A stretch of DNA of 64,000 nucleotides from Effusibacillus consociatus. Lineage in GTDB: Bacteria; Bacillota; Bacilli; Tumebacillales; Effusibacillaceae. Below, piece by piece: positions 1 to 8,704 of this stretch. Position numbers and translations under genes: made by a program. The notes under the pieces are model-generated. The model had not been told where the DNA came from. It saw nothing but the letters and a program-made list of their open reading frames with translations, and did not search any database. Where the stretch lies: the NCBI RefSeq assembly GCF_042652925.1, contig NZ_JBHSHC010000106.1:33655-97654 (forward strand), given 5' to 3'. Each line of letters begins with the position of its first letter. Positions within the stretch are counted from its first letter, which is position 1.

Positions 1-7
1 TTACTTC

Positions 8-964
8 ATGAAACAGTTGCGAGAATTATCTGTTTATGGCCTTACACTTTCCCTCTTGATCACAACTGTGGGGTGTACATCTTCGTCCCTTACGACAATG
101 CCCCACAACTCGGAAATCACAAAGACAACGGAAACTGATTGTAAGCCTGTTACTGTTCGCAAAGATTACCATCCGGTAATCAAAAGGATCGCCACTGATG
201 CAAATGCTGATTGGGGACTCGAATCCATTCATGCTGCGGATGTGAAATCAAAAGGCAGCAAAACACCTATTGTTGCGGTAATCGATTCAGGGAGTAACCT
301 ATCAAATGAAAACGTGTTGCCCGGCTATAATGCAATCAATGACACGACAGATGTAAAGGATGACTCAGGTCATGGCACAACAATCACGTCGCTTATATTG
401 AAAGTAGCGCCACAATCGAAAATTCTCCCTGTTAAAGTGATGGATGAGAAGAAAGAACAAGATCCTGCCATTGTTGCAAAAGGTATCAATTTGGCAATTG
501 AAAATGGTGCTCAAGTGATCAATTTAAGCTTAGCGGTACCAAACGAATCACCTGAGCTGAAGCAAGCAATTCTCCACGCCACAAACAAGGGAATCCCTGT
601 AATTGCTGCAACAGGTAACGACAGTAGAGAAGAACTTCCTTTCCCAGCTAACATGAGCTCAGTGATCAGCGTGATCGCCCGGGATATTAACAATGTAGAT
701 GTCGCTTTTTCAAATGTCTCTTCCTGCAAAAAATCTGTTTCTGCCCCAGGAGTTCATCTCAGAACAGAAGATGGTTTTAAATCGGGAACCTCGTTTGCCG
801 CTGCCCTTGTAACAGGAACCGTTTCACTGATAAAAAGTTCGAGGGAAGACCTCGATGTCAAAACTATCCAAGCAATTCTAGAGCAGACATCGGTGGACGG
901 GAGCGATTTCTCGTATGGCCTTATTCAAGCAGATCAAGCCGTTTCTCAAGCAACCGAAAAGTAG
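8..964 (+). CDS. S8 (subtilisin-like) serine protease, predicted lipoprotein
   Basis: Compact 318-residue subtilase. An N-terminal hydrophobic signal ends in a lipobox-like TTVGC with Cys23, so it is probably anchored on the outer face of the membrane. The catalytic triad is visible: Asp93 in VIDSG, His122 in GHGT, Ser262 in SGTSFAA; Asn204 in ATGND would form the oxyanion hole. There is no long propeptide and no C-terminal add-on domain, so it is close to the minimal catalytic fold. It runs convergently into the anti-sigma-like gene, with a shared hairpin between. Nothing in the sequence shows its substrate. Confidence 0.88.
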   Translation: MKQLRELSVYGLTLSLLITTVGCTSSSLTTMPHNSEITKTTETDCKPVTVRKDYHPVIKRIATDANADWGLESIHAADVKSKGSKTPIVAVIDSGSNLSNENVLPGYNAINDTTDVKDDSGHGTTITSLILKVAPQSKILPVKVMDEKKEQDPAIVAKGINLAIENGAQVINLSLAVPNESPELKQAILHATNKGIPVIAATGNDSREELPFPANMSSVISVIARDINNVDVAFSNVSSCKKSVSAPGVHLRTEDGFKSGTSFAAALVTGTVSLIKSSREDLDVKTIQAILEQTSVDGSDFSYGLIQADQAVSQATEK

Positions 965-977
965 TCATTTACTTCAT

Positions 978-1017
978 AAAAATACAGCAAGGATACAAGG
1001 ACCCTCGCTGTATTTTT
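978..1017. terminator. Bidirectional rho-independent terminator
   Basis: An 11-bp inverted repeat (AAAAATACAGC / GCTGTATTTTT) with A and T tracts on both sides lies between two convergent genes and can stop transcription from either. Confidence 0.8.
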
Positions 1018-1021
1018 ATTT

Positions 1022-1915
1022 TTATAGCTTTGGAATTTGAACAATCACATCTGGTTTGTTATAGAACTCCAACTTGAGTGTCATCGGCTGAGTCCCTTCT
1101 ACCGGATCGAAGAATATGTGCATCAGCTGTGGGTCTTTCTGATCACGTGCACCCCTGGTCAGGTTGGCCACTTTTCCGTTTTCTGTGATTGTGGCCCAGA
1201 TTGGTGTGTATGGGCTGGTGAATGTAATATCTATTTGTGTTTGTGTCAGGGCAAAATCGATTTTATTAATGGTAAGCGTATAACCCTCTGGCATTTGTAT
1301 CTTAATGTTTGGTGTGACGATACGGGATTCGAATCGTTTGACTGGGAAGCGAATCAACCAATCACCTTTCACACCTTTAATCGAGGTGACTTGTAAGACA
1401 GCTTCTTTGACTCCCGAATCGAAAGGTTCAAATTGGATTCGTCCCAAACTGTGGTCTTGTGACTGGAGTCGATAGGTTTTTCCTTTTTCATCGGACAAAG
1501 TGACCGCTTCAAGAAGCACGTCGTCTGCCTCTGTACCTTGAACATTTACTTGTAACACAGTTCGTGTACTATCAGCGCTGACCGCTTGTAAGGTTACCGT
1601 TATGCCTTGATCGGTGACCGAGGCGTTTGGCGTTTGAATATTCCCTTGTTTTTCTGCTTGTTGTAAACCAGGGTCAACAAGAGGTCCGCCAAACCAAGAC
1701 TGATAGATTGCTCTAGCTTGCGGTGTCAGGCCAGCAAGCAGGAGCAAAACTATCGTCGCGGCCGTTATAAATCCTTTGTTAGATCTGAGAAAAGGTCGTT
1801 TTGCCACGGGCGATTCATCAAGAGCCGGCACGATTTCAGGTATATGGACTTTCATTTCGATGCCTTTAAAATTCTTCCGCAAGAACGCTTCAAAATCCTT
1901 ATTCTCGTTTTTCAT
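1022..1915 (-). CDS. DUF4179-type membrane protein, probable anti-sigma factor
   Basis: About 297 residues: a short cytoplasmic N-terminus, one membrane segment (about residues 45-65, ITAATIVLLLLAGL) and a large extracytoplasmic domain of the DUF4179 type found in Firmicute anti-ECF-sigma proteins. The ATG at 1915 overlaps the TGA of the upstream sigma gene (ATGA) and has an AAGGAGG about 10 bases upstream; the in-frame GTG at 1924 is too close to that ribosome site. The overlap with a sigma gene is the main support for an anti-sigma role. Because its partner sigma gene is interrupted, the protein may have nothing left to inhibit. Confidence 0.72.
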   Translation of the reverse strand: MKNENKDFEAFLRKNFKGIEMKVHIPEIVPALDESPVAKRPFLRSNKGFITAATIVLLLLAGLTPQARAIYQSWFGGPLVDPGLQQAEKQGNIQTPNASVTDQGITVTLQAVSADSTRTVLQVNVQGTEADDVLLEAVTLSDEKGKTYRLQSQDHSLGRIQFEPFDSGVKEAVLQVTSIKGVKGDWLIRFPVKRFESRIVTPNIKIQMPEGYTLTINKIDFALTQTQIDITFTSPYTPIWATITENGKVANLTRGARDQKDPQLMHIFFDPVEGTQPMTLKLEFYNKPDVIVQIPKL

Positions 1916-2436
1916 CTGCGACACTCCTCCTTAAGATCAATTTTGAGTTTTTCAATCGCTCGATGAATGCGTGACTTAATTGTCCCTTCAGAACATTCTA
2001 AGATTTTTGCAATATCACGTATTTCCAAATCGTTTTTAAATCGTAAGATTATAACCACCCGATATTTTTCATCAAGTTTGTTAACCGCTTGCCAAAGTCC
2101 CATCTCCATTTCCGAGAGAGGGTCTTCCCAGACAATATCGATATCAAGCGGAGAGGTCGAATTTTTCTTTCTCTTCTTGCGTACTGTGTGGCATTGATTG
2201 ATCAAAATCTTCGTAATCCAAGTTTTAAAATATTCTTTATGCTGAAGTTTTTTAATCGAACGGAATGCGGCTAAATAGGTCTCCTGTACGACATCTGCCG
2301 CATCCTCTCCATCACCGAGAAAGAAGAGGGCAGTCGTATAAAGATAGGGTCTGAATTCTCGAAAAAGGGCTGTAAAAGCTTCCTCTTGATTGCACTGGGC
2401 CTGTTACACTAACAAAACGATTTTTTGTGTTTCCAA
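1912..2436 (-). pseudogene. ECF sigma factor interrupted by an in-frame stop codon
   Basis: On the minus strand AAGGAGGT is followed 6 bases later by a TTG (2436) opening LETQKIVLLV, then a TAA at codon 11 (2406-2404), then uninterrupted sequence in the same frame. That sequence has region 2 features (EEAFTALF, DAADVVQETYLAAFR), region 4 (LDEKYRVVIILRFKNDLEI, CSEGTIKSRIHRA) and a stop at 1912. Without the TAA it would be a normal 174-residue ECF sigma. No ATG, GTG or TTG lies between the TAA and a TTG at 2205, which would start inside the linker, so reinitiation would make only region 4. It is most likely a recent nonsense mutation; readthrough or a base-calling error are the alternatives. 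Confidence 0.75.
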
Positions 2437-2450
2437 CAGTTTACCTCCTT

Positions 2451-2803
2451 CCTTTACACTCGATTAGATTAATTTTTGAATAAAAACGTTCCGTTTGTTA
2501 CTAAAGTTTTTTAAGGTGGGCGTTTTGAAAATTCCTAAGTTCGTGTTCAATCGAAAAAAACGCATCGAAATCGATTTACAACCATCCTCCACAGGATGGA
2601 CGTGTGATTAGTGTGGACAAATTAGGACCTTTAGAAGCTCGTCACGGTTACCCGCCAACTATACACCAAGCATGAAGCTTGTCATTTTTTTGCAGCTACG
2701 ATGTGAAAAGCGACTAGCTGTTCGGACATATTTACAAATTTCTGATTGACAAGTTATCCTTCTTGACTAAATTTTAACACCATAAAGCTAGCTTCTCTTA
2801 TCT
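2451..2803. other. Intergenic region without a recognisable gene
   Basis: AT-rich spacer between the divergent ECF sigma and dacA genes. It holds a small hairpin with a T tract (2667-2692, CAAGC/GCTTG) that looks like an orphan terminator. No ORF in it has a convincing start or composition. Confidence 0.5.
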
Positions 2804-2832
2804 TTTTCATGCTCGTCTCCTTATGTTATACT
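2804..2832 (+). promoter_or_regulatory. Putative sigma-A promoter for dacA
   Basis: TTTTCA (-35, 4 of 6), 17-base spacer and TATACT (-10) lie about 30 bases upstream of the dacA start. Confidence 0.45.
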
Positions 2833-2862
2833 AAATGGTGAAATTCACGAGAGGAGATAACC

Positions 2863-4053
2863 ATGATCGGAAATCGAAAGTGGACCAGCAGAATTCTGAG
2901 TTTTGCAGTTGCTGTGAGTGTAGCCGTCTCGACTCTGGTTCCAACATCCAAAGCAGCGGCAGCCGGGGAGCCTGTCATTGAGGCACCAGTGGCATTGCTG
3001 ATGGATGCCAAATCCGGGCAGATTTTATATGAAAAAGGTGAAAACGACAAACGTTTTCCTGCAAGCACCACAAAAGTCATGACGATGCTGCTTGCAATGG
3101 AGGCTGTGCAATCCGGCCAGAAAAAAATGACCGATATAGTGCCCGTTCCATTGGAAGCATACAATATCGAAGGGTCAAGTGTTTGGCTCGATCCAAATGA
3201 AAAGTTCCAGCTTCAGGACATGATCAAGTTTGTTGCAGTCCCTTCCGGGAATGATGCGGCAATGGCGCTTGCCATTTTTCTTGCTGGAAGCCAGCAGGCT
3301 TTCGTACAGAAAATGAATGACAGAGCCAAGGAGTTAGGGTTGAAGGGAACTCACTTTGCGAATCCGGATGGACTGCACAATCCGGATCACTTTACAACAG
3401 CTTCTGACTTGGCGATTCTTGCAAGAGAGTTGATCGTAAAATATCCGCAAATTCTCGAGTTGACGAAAATCAAAAGCTTTGAAATCCGCGGCGGAAAAAA
3501 CAAAATTGAAAATACCAACCACCTGATTGGCAAATATGAGGGGATGGACGGTCTCAAGACGGGTTTCACCGATGAAGCCGGATATTGCCTTGTCAGCACG
3601 GCAGAACGCGGGGGCTTTCGACTGATTGGAATCATCATGGGTGCGACCGATGATCTCCAACGCCAAGCGGACACGACCAAGCTGCTCGATTACGGTTTTA
3701 CCAATTTCAATTCGAAGCGTATTGCCGACAAAGATAAACCTGTAGGGGAAAAAGCGATCGTCCCAACCGCCAAAAACGAAGAAGTCGAGGTTGCCCCTGC
3801 ACAAGATCTGTATGTAGCGGTTAAGAAAGGTGAAGAACAAAGCGTTCAAACCAAATTTGTTTGGAATCAAGTGGAAGCTCCGGTTGCCAAAGGGCAAGTT
3901 TTAGGGCAAATGCAGCAGGTGCAAAATGGGAAAGTTCTTAGCTCGGTTGACCTGGTTTCCACCCAGGAAGTGGAAAGAGGAAGCTGGATCCGCCTTTTTT
4001 TCCGCAAAGCATTGGATGGAATCTCAACCAGCGTTAAGGGACTGTTTGAATAA
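2863..4053 (+). CDS. dacA: D-alanyl-D-alanine carboxypeptidase (PBP5 type)
   Basis: 396 residues. It removes the terminal D-Ala from peptidoglycan stem peptides and so limits cross-linking. A Sec signal (residues 1-34, cut near AAAAG) is followed by the penicillin-binding motifs in order: S68-T-T-K71, S128-G-N130 and K232-T-G234. A C-terminal PBP5 beta domain and an amphipathic tail (RLFFRKALDG) would tether it to the outer membrane face. The ATG follows GAGGAGATAACC. dacA upstream of pdxS is the Bacillus order. Confidence 0.95.
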   Translation: MIGNRKWTSRILSFAVAVSVAVSTLVPTSKAAAAGEPVIEAPVALLMDAKSGQILYEKGENDKRFPASTTKVMTMLLAMEAVQSGQKKMTDIVPVPLEAYNIEGSSVWLDPNEKFQLQDMIKFVAVPSGNDAAMALAIFLAGSQQAFVQKMNDRAKELGLKGTHFANPDGLHNPDHFTTASDLAILARELIVKYPQILELTKIKSFEIRGGKNKIENTNHLIGKYEGMDGLKTGFTDEAGYCLVSTAERGGFRLIGIIMGATDDLQRQADTTKLLDYGFTNFNSKRIADKDKPVGEKAIVPTAKNEEVEVAPAQDLYVAVKKGEEQSVQTKFVWNQVEAPVAKGQVLGQMQQVQNGKVLSSVDLVSTQEVERGSWIRLFFRKALDGISTSVKGLFE

Positions 4054-4074
4054 TACTAGTGAAGGTGAGTGCCG

Positions 4075-4224
4075 ATGGGTTCCGGAATTTCTGCAGCATG
4101 GTGGCTGACAATAAATTCAATCCTGATCTTCTTGATTCTGCCGGGCGGGTTCTTTATGTTCCGTGCCTTCCTTCGCAGAATGAAACGGGAAGAAGGGCTT
4201 GATCAAAAAGAAAATCGGGAGTAA
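4075..4224 (+). CDS. Small membrane protein (49 aa), function unknown
   Basis: Short gene in the dacA-pdxS gap. ATG at 4075 is preceded by GAAGGTGAG. The product begins MGSGISAAWW, has one hydrophobic segment (about residues 10-30, SILIFLILPGGFFMF) and ends in a charged tail (RRMKREEGLDQKENRE). The stop codon lies in the loop of the following terminator, which argues that the ORF and terminator are one unit. No family recognised. Confidence 0.55.
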   Translation: MGSGISAAWWLTINSILIFLILPGGFFMFRAFLRRMKREEGLDQKENRE

Positions 4225-4236
4225 TCCCGGTTTTCT
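4211..4236 (+). terminator. Terminator after dacA and the small membrane gene
   Basis: AAAATCGGGA / TCCCGGTTTT hairpin followed by a T-rich run; the small ORF's TAA is in the loop. Confidence 0.7.
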
Positions 4237-4346
4237 TTATTTCCCCCCTTATTTCAACAATTCTGATTTGGAGGTTGTCGACAGATACAGGGTAGGATAA
4301 AATAGAAAGGATGAATTTTAAAGCAATTACGAGGAGTGGGGTCAAG

Positions 4347-5228
4347 ATGGAGGTAGGAACATCCAGAGTTAAACGTGGTATGGCTGAGATGCAAAAAGGT
4401 GGCGTCATTATGGACGTCGTCAATGCTGAACAGGCAAAGATTGCGGAAGAGGCCGGCGCTGTAGCGGTTATGGCTCTCGAGCGCGTGCCTGCAGATATTC
4501 GCGCTGCTGGTGGGGTTGCCCGTATGGCAGACCCGACGATTATAGAGGAAGTAATGAAATCTGTATCGATTCCGGTTATGGCGAAAGCGCGCATCGGACA
4601 CTATGTCGAAGCGAAAGTGTTGGAATCGCTCGGTGTTGATTATATCGACGAGTCCGAGGTATTGACTCCGGCTGATGATAAGTTCCACATTAACAAGAAG
4701 GAATTTACTGTTCCTTTCGTATGCGGCGCGCGTGACTTGGGAGAAGCGCTTCGTCGTATTGCGGAAGGCGCATCCATGATCCGTACCAAGGGCGAGCCGG
4801 GAACCGGCAACATTGTGGAAGCGGTTAAACACCAACGCACCATGCAGGCGCAGATCCGTAAGGTTCAAAACATGTCTGAAGATGAACTGGTATTTGAAGC
4901 CAAGAACCTGGGAGCGCCGGTTGAACTGTTATTGGAAGTGAAGAAGCTTGGCAGACTTCCGGTTGTAAACTTTGCTGCTGGCGGTGTGGCAACTCCGGCC
5001 GATGCAGCTCTCATGATGCACCTCGGGTCTGACGGTGTATTTGTTGGTTCCGGTATCTTCAAATCGGACAATCCAGCCAAGTTTGCAAAAGCGATTGTAG
5101 AAGCGACTACTCATTACCAGGACTACAAGTTGATCGCTGAACTGTCCAAGAATCTTGGAACCGCAATGAAAGGCATCGAATTGTCTACTTTGGCTGCGAA
5201 CGAGCGCATGGCGGAACGCGGCTGGTAG
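4347..5228 (+). CDS. pdxS: Pyridoxal 5'-phosphate synthase, PdxS subunit
   Basis: 293 residues. The (beta/alpha)8 synthase condenses ribose 5-phosphate, glyceraldehyde 3-phosphate and ammonia to PLP, the ammonia being channelled from PdxT. Family-typical blocks run the full length: RVKRGMAEMQKGGVIMDV, MALERVPADIRAAGGVARM, MAKARIGH (with the active-site lysine), TKGEPGTGN, FAAGGVATPADAALMM and GSGIFKSDNP. The ATG at 4347 was chosen over one at 4311 because GAGGAGTGGGG precedes it and the length then matches B. subtilis PdxS. pdxT follows after 14 bases. Confidence 0.97.
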   Translation: MEVGTSRVKRGMAEMQKGGVIMDVVNAEQAKIAEEAGAVAVMALERVPADIRAAGGVARMADPTIIEEVMKSVSIPVMAKARIGHYVEAKVLESLGVDYIDESEVLTPADDKFHINKKEFTVPFVCGARDLGEALRRIAEGASMIRTKGEPGTGNIVEAVKHQRTMQAQIRKVQNMSEDELVFEAKNLGAPVELLLEVKKLGRLPVVNFAAGGVATPADAALMMHLGSDGVFVGSGIFKSDNPAKFAKAIVEATTHYQDYKLIAELSKNLGTAMKGIELSTLAANERMAERGW

Positions 5229-5242
5229 GAGGCCGGTGGAAC

Positions 5243-5821
5243 ATGAAAATCGGTGTATTGGCCTTACAAGGCGCAGTAATCGAACATATCAAGAGCTTGC
5301 AACAGGCCGGTGCCGATGAAGTTGTAACCGTCAAACGCAAGGAAGACCTGCAAGGGCTTGACGGTTTGGTTTTACCCGGAGGGGAAAGCACAACCATCGG
5401 GAAACTCATGAATCAATATGATCTGATGAACCCGATCCGTGAGATGGCTCAGGCGGGAACGCCAATGTTTGGCACCTGTGCGGGTTTAATTCTCCTAGCT
5501 GGTCGAATCCATGGACAAGATTGGGTTCATCTTGGGATTATGGATATTCTTGTCGATCGCAACTCATTTGGCCGTCAGCGGGAAAGCTTCGAAACTGACC
5601 TGAAGGTGAAAGGAATCGAAGGGGAACCCTATCGGGCGGTATTTATTCGAGCACCTCACATCATGGAAGTAGGAGATCAGGTTGAGGTATTATCCACGTA
5701 CCAAGACCGGATTGTGGCAGCCAGACAAGGTCACCTGTTGGGGGCATCTTTCCACCCGGAATTAACAGACGATGTACGATTGCATCAATATTTCTTGGAT
5801 ATGGTAAGAGAAACTCGATAA
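5243..5821 (+). CDS. pdxT: Pyridoxal 5'-phosphate synthase glutaminase subunit PdxT
   Basis: 192-residue class I glutaminase that feeds ammonia to PdxS. The oxyanion/binding motif LPGGEST, the nucleophile Cys in FGTCAGLI, and the His-Glu pair in SFHPELT are present. Co-transcribed with pdxS and closed by a strong terminator. Confidence 0.97.
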   Translation: MKIGVLALQGAVIEHIKSLQQAGADEVVTVKRKEDLQGLDGLVLPGGESTTIGKLMNQYDLMNPIREMAQAGTPMFGTCAGLILLAGRIHGQDWVHLGIMDILVDRNSFGRQRESFETDLKVKGIEGEPYRAVFIRAPHIMEVGDQVEVLSTYQDRIVAARQGHLLGASFHPELTDDVRLHQYFLDMVRETR

Positions 5822-5873
5822 AAAGCGCAAACCATACATGCATCCTGGGATGAGTGTATGGTTTCGCTTTTGG
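5821..5873 (+). terminator. Terminator of the pdxST operon
   Basis: Long inverted repeat AAAAGCG-AAACCATAC / GTATGGTTTCGCTTTT directly after the pdxT stop. Confidence 0.85.
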
Positions 5874-5925
5874 TATTTCTCGATGGGTGGAGTTACTTTC
5901 GTGGGAGTGACAGGAGGAGACCCAG

Positions 5926-7008
5926 GTGAAAAAGCTCTATCAACACAGTATTGAGTTAATTCTGCGAACGCAGGCTCCGAATGGAGCGTTCCCCGCGTCC
6001 CCAAATTTTTCTGCATACCGGTACTGTTGGTTGCGGGATGGAACGTTTATTGCATATGCGCTTGATAAAGCAGGTGAGCATGAGGCAGTTGGCCGGTTTT
6101 ACCGATGGGTGGATATGGCCATAAGGAAACACCTCCCCAAATTGTCGCTTCTCTTGTCTAGGTACAGGAATGGGGAACCGATTGAAGAAGCTGATTTCTT
6201 ACATACTCGGTTTACTCTGGAAGGCGATGAGGGCAAGGAAGAATGGGGAAACTTCCAACTAGACGGGTATGGCGCGTATTTATGGGGTGTCTCGGAACAT
6301 ATCGGGCTAACAGGCAATAAGGATTTTCTGAAAGATGTGGATCAGAGTGTAGATGCGACGATTCGATATCTCTCCACTTTCTGGAGTGTCCCTAACCATG
6401 ATTGTTGGGAGGAATTTGGTGATCGTGTGCACCCGAGTACTTTGGCTGCCATTTATGGCGGGCTGCAAGCGGTCTATCCGTACGTTTCCAATTCCGAAAT
6501 TCCAAAAACATTAGGTGCAATTCGTGTAGCGCTTCAAGAGAATGGCGTGCAAAACGGCCGGTTTATAAAGTCGTTTGGCAATCCAAGCATCGATGCAAAC
6601 TTGCTGTGGTTGTCCGTTCCGTTTAAAGTGGTCCCTCCGAATGGACAAAACATGGTCAAAACAGTCGAAGAAATTGAAAATCGGCTTGTCACAGGCGGCG
6701 TTCACCGTTATCCGGAAGATTCCTTCTACGGCGGAGGCGCCTGGGTACTATTAACCGCCTGGCTGGGTTGGTATTACGCTGAGATCGGGAACCTGAAACG
6801 CGCTGGCGAACTACTGGACTGGGTGGAGTCGCAAACGGATGCAGATCTTTCTCTCCCCGAACAAGTTCCGGAAGCTCTTTTTTTTCGGGACAAGTATCAA
6901 GAATGGGTGGATCGGTGGGGGAAGCCTGCAAAACCGCTGTTGTGGTCCCATGCCATGTACATCATTCTCGCCAAGAGACTGCAGGAGCTTACATCTTCAA
7001 GCGATTAA
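5926..7008 (+). CDS. Glycoside hydrolase family 15-like protein
   Basis: 360 residues, GTG start preceded by AGGAGGAG. It carries GH15 (glucoamylase, glucodextranase, trehalase) signatures: WLRDGTF at 35-41, QLDGYG at 111-116 and WEEFGD at 161-166, the last matching the family segment that holds the catalytic acid. There is no signal peptide, and it is much shorter than glucoamylases with N-terminal beta domains (usually over 600), so it looks like a cytoplasmic (alpha/alpha)6 barrel alone. The substrate cannot be told; trehalose or a small glucan is plausible. No sugar transport or metabolism genes are adjacent. Confidence 0.75.
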   Translation: MKKLYQHSIELILRTQAPNGAFPASPNFSAYRYCWLRDGTFIAYALDKAGEHEAVGRFYRWVDMAIRKHLPKLSLLLSRYRNGEPIEEADFLHTRFTLEGDEGKEEWGNFQLDGYGAYLWGVSEHIGLTGNKDFLKDVDQSVDATIRYLSTFWSVPNHDCWEEFGDRVHPSTLAAIYGGLQAVYPYVSNSEIPKTLGAIRVALQENGVQNGRFIKSFGNPSIDANLLWLSVPFKVVPPNGQNMVKTVEEIENRLVTGGVHRYPEDSFYGGGAWVLLTAWLGWYYAEIGNLKRAGELLDWVESQTDADLSLPEQVPEALFFRDKYQEWVDRWGKPAKPLLWSHAMYIILAKRLQELTSSSD

Positions 7009-7015
7009 GAAACGC

Positions 7016-7045
7016 TTGTATGAACTCAATTAAGTGTGGTAAACT
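7016..7045 (+). promoter_or_regulatory. Putative sigma-A promoter of serS
   Basis: TTGTAT, 18-base spacer, TAAACT, just upstream of the T-box leader. Confidence 0.55.
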
Positions 7046-7049
7046 ATGC

Positions 7050-7330
7050 AACACAAAGCGATGCGGAGAACAAGTACCAGAATCCCTCTTGTTCAGAGAG
7101 CCGGTGGTGGCTGCGAACCGGTCAAGAGCTTCTGTGAATCCCTCTCCAAGCGGGCTGTCAATCGAATGATTCTGCAAAGGCATTCGTAGTAAGCGGCTCC
7201 GGGTCATTCCGTTATCAATGAAAGAGAATCGCTCACTTTATACGGGCGGTTGAACTTGGGTGGCACCACGGGAGATACAGCTCTCGTCCCGGACTTTGTC
7301 TGGCGGCGGGAGCTTTTTGCATTTTTAAAA
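7050..7330 (+). promoter_or_regulatory. T-box leader of serS (tRNA-Ser sensing)
   Basis: An approximately 280-base leader ends in the T-box core TGGGTGGCACCACGGG (about 7257-7272), which pairs with the NCCA end of uncharged tRNA. The core overlaps one arm of a terminator (GAGCTCTCGTCCCGG type repeat ending GGGAGCTTTTT, about 7280-7318). A stem I region with AGAGAGCCGGTGG and GCGAACCGGTC lies upstream. A TCC after GTGAA near 7138 is a candidate serine specifier, though I could not fold stem I to confirm it. Uncharged tRNA-Ser would favour antitermination and serS expression. Confidence 0.85.
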
Positions 7331-7345
7331 GGGAGATGAATCAAA

Positions 7346-8626
7346 ATGTTAGATCCACGAATTCTGCGCAATGAACCGGATAAGGTGCGGGAATCACAAA
7401 GAAAAAGGGGCGAATCGCCGGAAGTGGTGGACGAATTCCTGCAATTGGATTCACGTCGGCGTGAACTTCTTGCTGAGACTGAAACTCTGAAAGCAAAACG
7501 AAACAGTGTATCGCAAGAGGTCGCAAAGCTTAAAAAAGCAGGCCAGGACGCGGAACAACTGATCGTGGAAATGCGGGAAGTGGGTGACCGAATCAAGGAG
7601 CTGGATGATGAACTGAGGGTTTTGGAAGAGAAGATTAACCATCTCCTGTTGACGATTCCGAATATCCCGCATGAAAGTGTTCCTTACGGAGAATCGGAAG
7701 ACGATAACGTAGAAGTGAAAAAATCGGGAGATATCCGGCAGTTTGACTTTGAACCGAAGCCTCACTGGGAGGTTGCGGCGGAGCTGGGCATCCTTGATTT
7801 TGAGACAGCCGGTAAGGTGACCGGTTCACGGTTTGTGTTCTATAAAGGACTGGGAGCTCGCTTGGAACGGGCTTTGGCAAATTTCATGCTCGATATCCAT
7901 ACAGGAGAACACGGCTATACCGAGGTCCTGCCGCCATTCATCGTGAATCGGGCGAGCATGACCGGAACCGGAAATCTTCCGAAGTTTGAGGAAGATGCGT
8001 TCAAGCTGGTGGACACCGATTACTTTTTAATTCCAACTGCAGAAGTGCCTGTTACCAATATCCACAGGGATGAAATTTTGCAGGCTGAAGATCTGCCGCG
8101 CTATTATGTTGCATACACCCCTTGCTTCCGTTCGGAAGCAGGATCGGCCGGTCGCGATACACGAGGGTTAATCCGGATGCATCAGTTTAACAAAGTGGAA
8201 ATGGTGAAGTTTACGAAACCGGAAGAATCGTATGAGGAATGGATGAAGCTTGTGGAGAATGCGGAAACGATTTTGCAGCGCTTGAATCTTCCTTACCGTT
8301 CACTGAATATGTGTACTGCGGATCTGGGATTCGGTCCAGCGAAAAAATTTGATTTGGAAGTTTGGCTCCCGGCCGCCAATCAATACCGGGAAATCTCTAG
8401 CTGTTCGAACTTTGAAGACTTCCAGGCGCGTCGCGCCAATATCAGATTCCGCAGGGATCCCAAGGCAAAACCGGAATTTGTGCACACAATTAATGGTTCC
8501 GGACTTGCAGTCGGTCGTACAGTGGCCGCTATTCTTGAAAATTACCAGCAGGAAGACGGCAATGTTGTGATTCCGGAAGCGCTTATCCCTTACATGGGCG
8601 GGGTAACCAAGATCACACGCTCATAA
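7346..8626 (+). CDS. serS: Seryl-tRNA synthetase
   Basis: 426 residues, class II synthetase that charges tRNA-Ser. The N-terminal coiled-coil tRNA-binding arm (about residues 30-110, rich in E, K, L) is followed by the catalytic core with motif 2 (FRSEAGSAGRDTRGL..HQF) and motif 3 (GSGLAVGRTVAAILEN). ATG preceded by GGGAGATG. Controlled by the T-box leader upstream; two tRNA-Ser genes lie in the same window. Confidence 0.97.
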   Translation: MLDPRILRNEPDKVRESQRKRGESPEVVDEFLQLDSRRRELLAETETLKAKRNSVSQEVAKLKKAGQDAEQLIVEMREVGDRIKELDDELRVLEEKINHLLLTIPNIPHESVPYGESEDDNVEVKKSGDIRQFDFEPKPHWEVAAELGILDFETAGKVTGSRFVFYKGLGARLERALANFMLDIHTGEHGYTEVLPPFIVNRASMTGTGNLPKFEEDAFKLVDTDYFLIPTAEVPVTNIHRDEILQAEDLPRYYVAYTPCFRSEAGSAGRDTRGLIRMHQFNKVEMVKFTKPEESYEEWMKLVENAETILQRLNLPYRSLNMCTADLGFGPAKKFDLEVWLPAANQYREISSCSNFEDFQARRANIRFRRDPKAKPEFVHTINGSGLAVGRTVAAILENYQQEDGNVVIPEALIPYMGGVTKITRS

Positions 8627-8646
8627 AAAAAACAGTGGATCGCGAG

Positions 8647-8685
8647 AAAAGCAGGTTGCCTATTCAAGAGCCGCCTGCTTTTTTT
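8647..8685. terminator. Terminator between serS and dgk
   Basis: AAAAGCAGG / CCTGCTTTTTTT hairpin between convergent genes. Confidence 0.75.
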
Positions 8686-8704
8686 CCTGCCGGTATCTTC
8701 ACTG

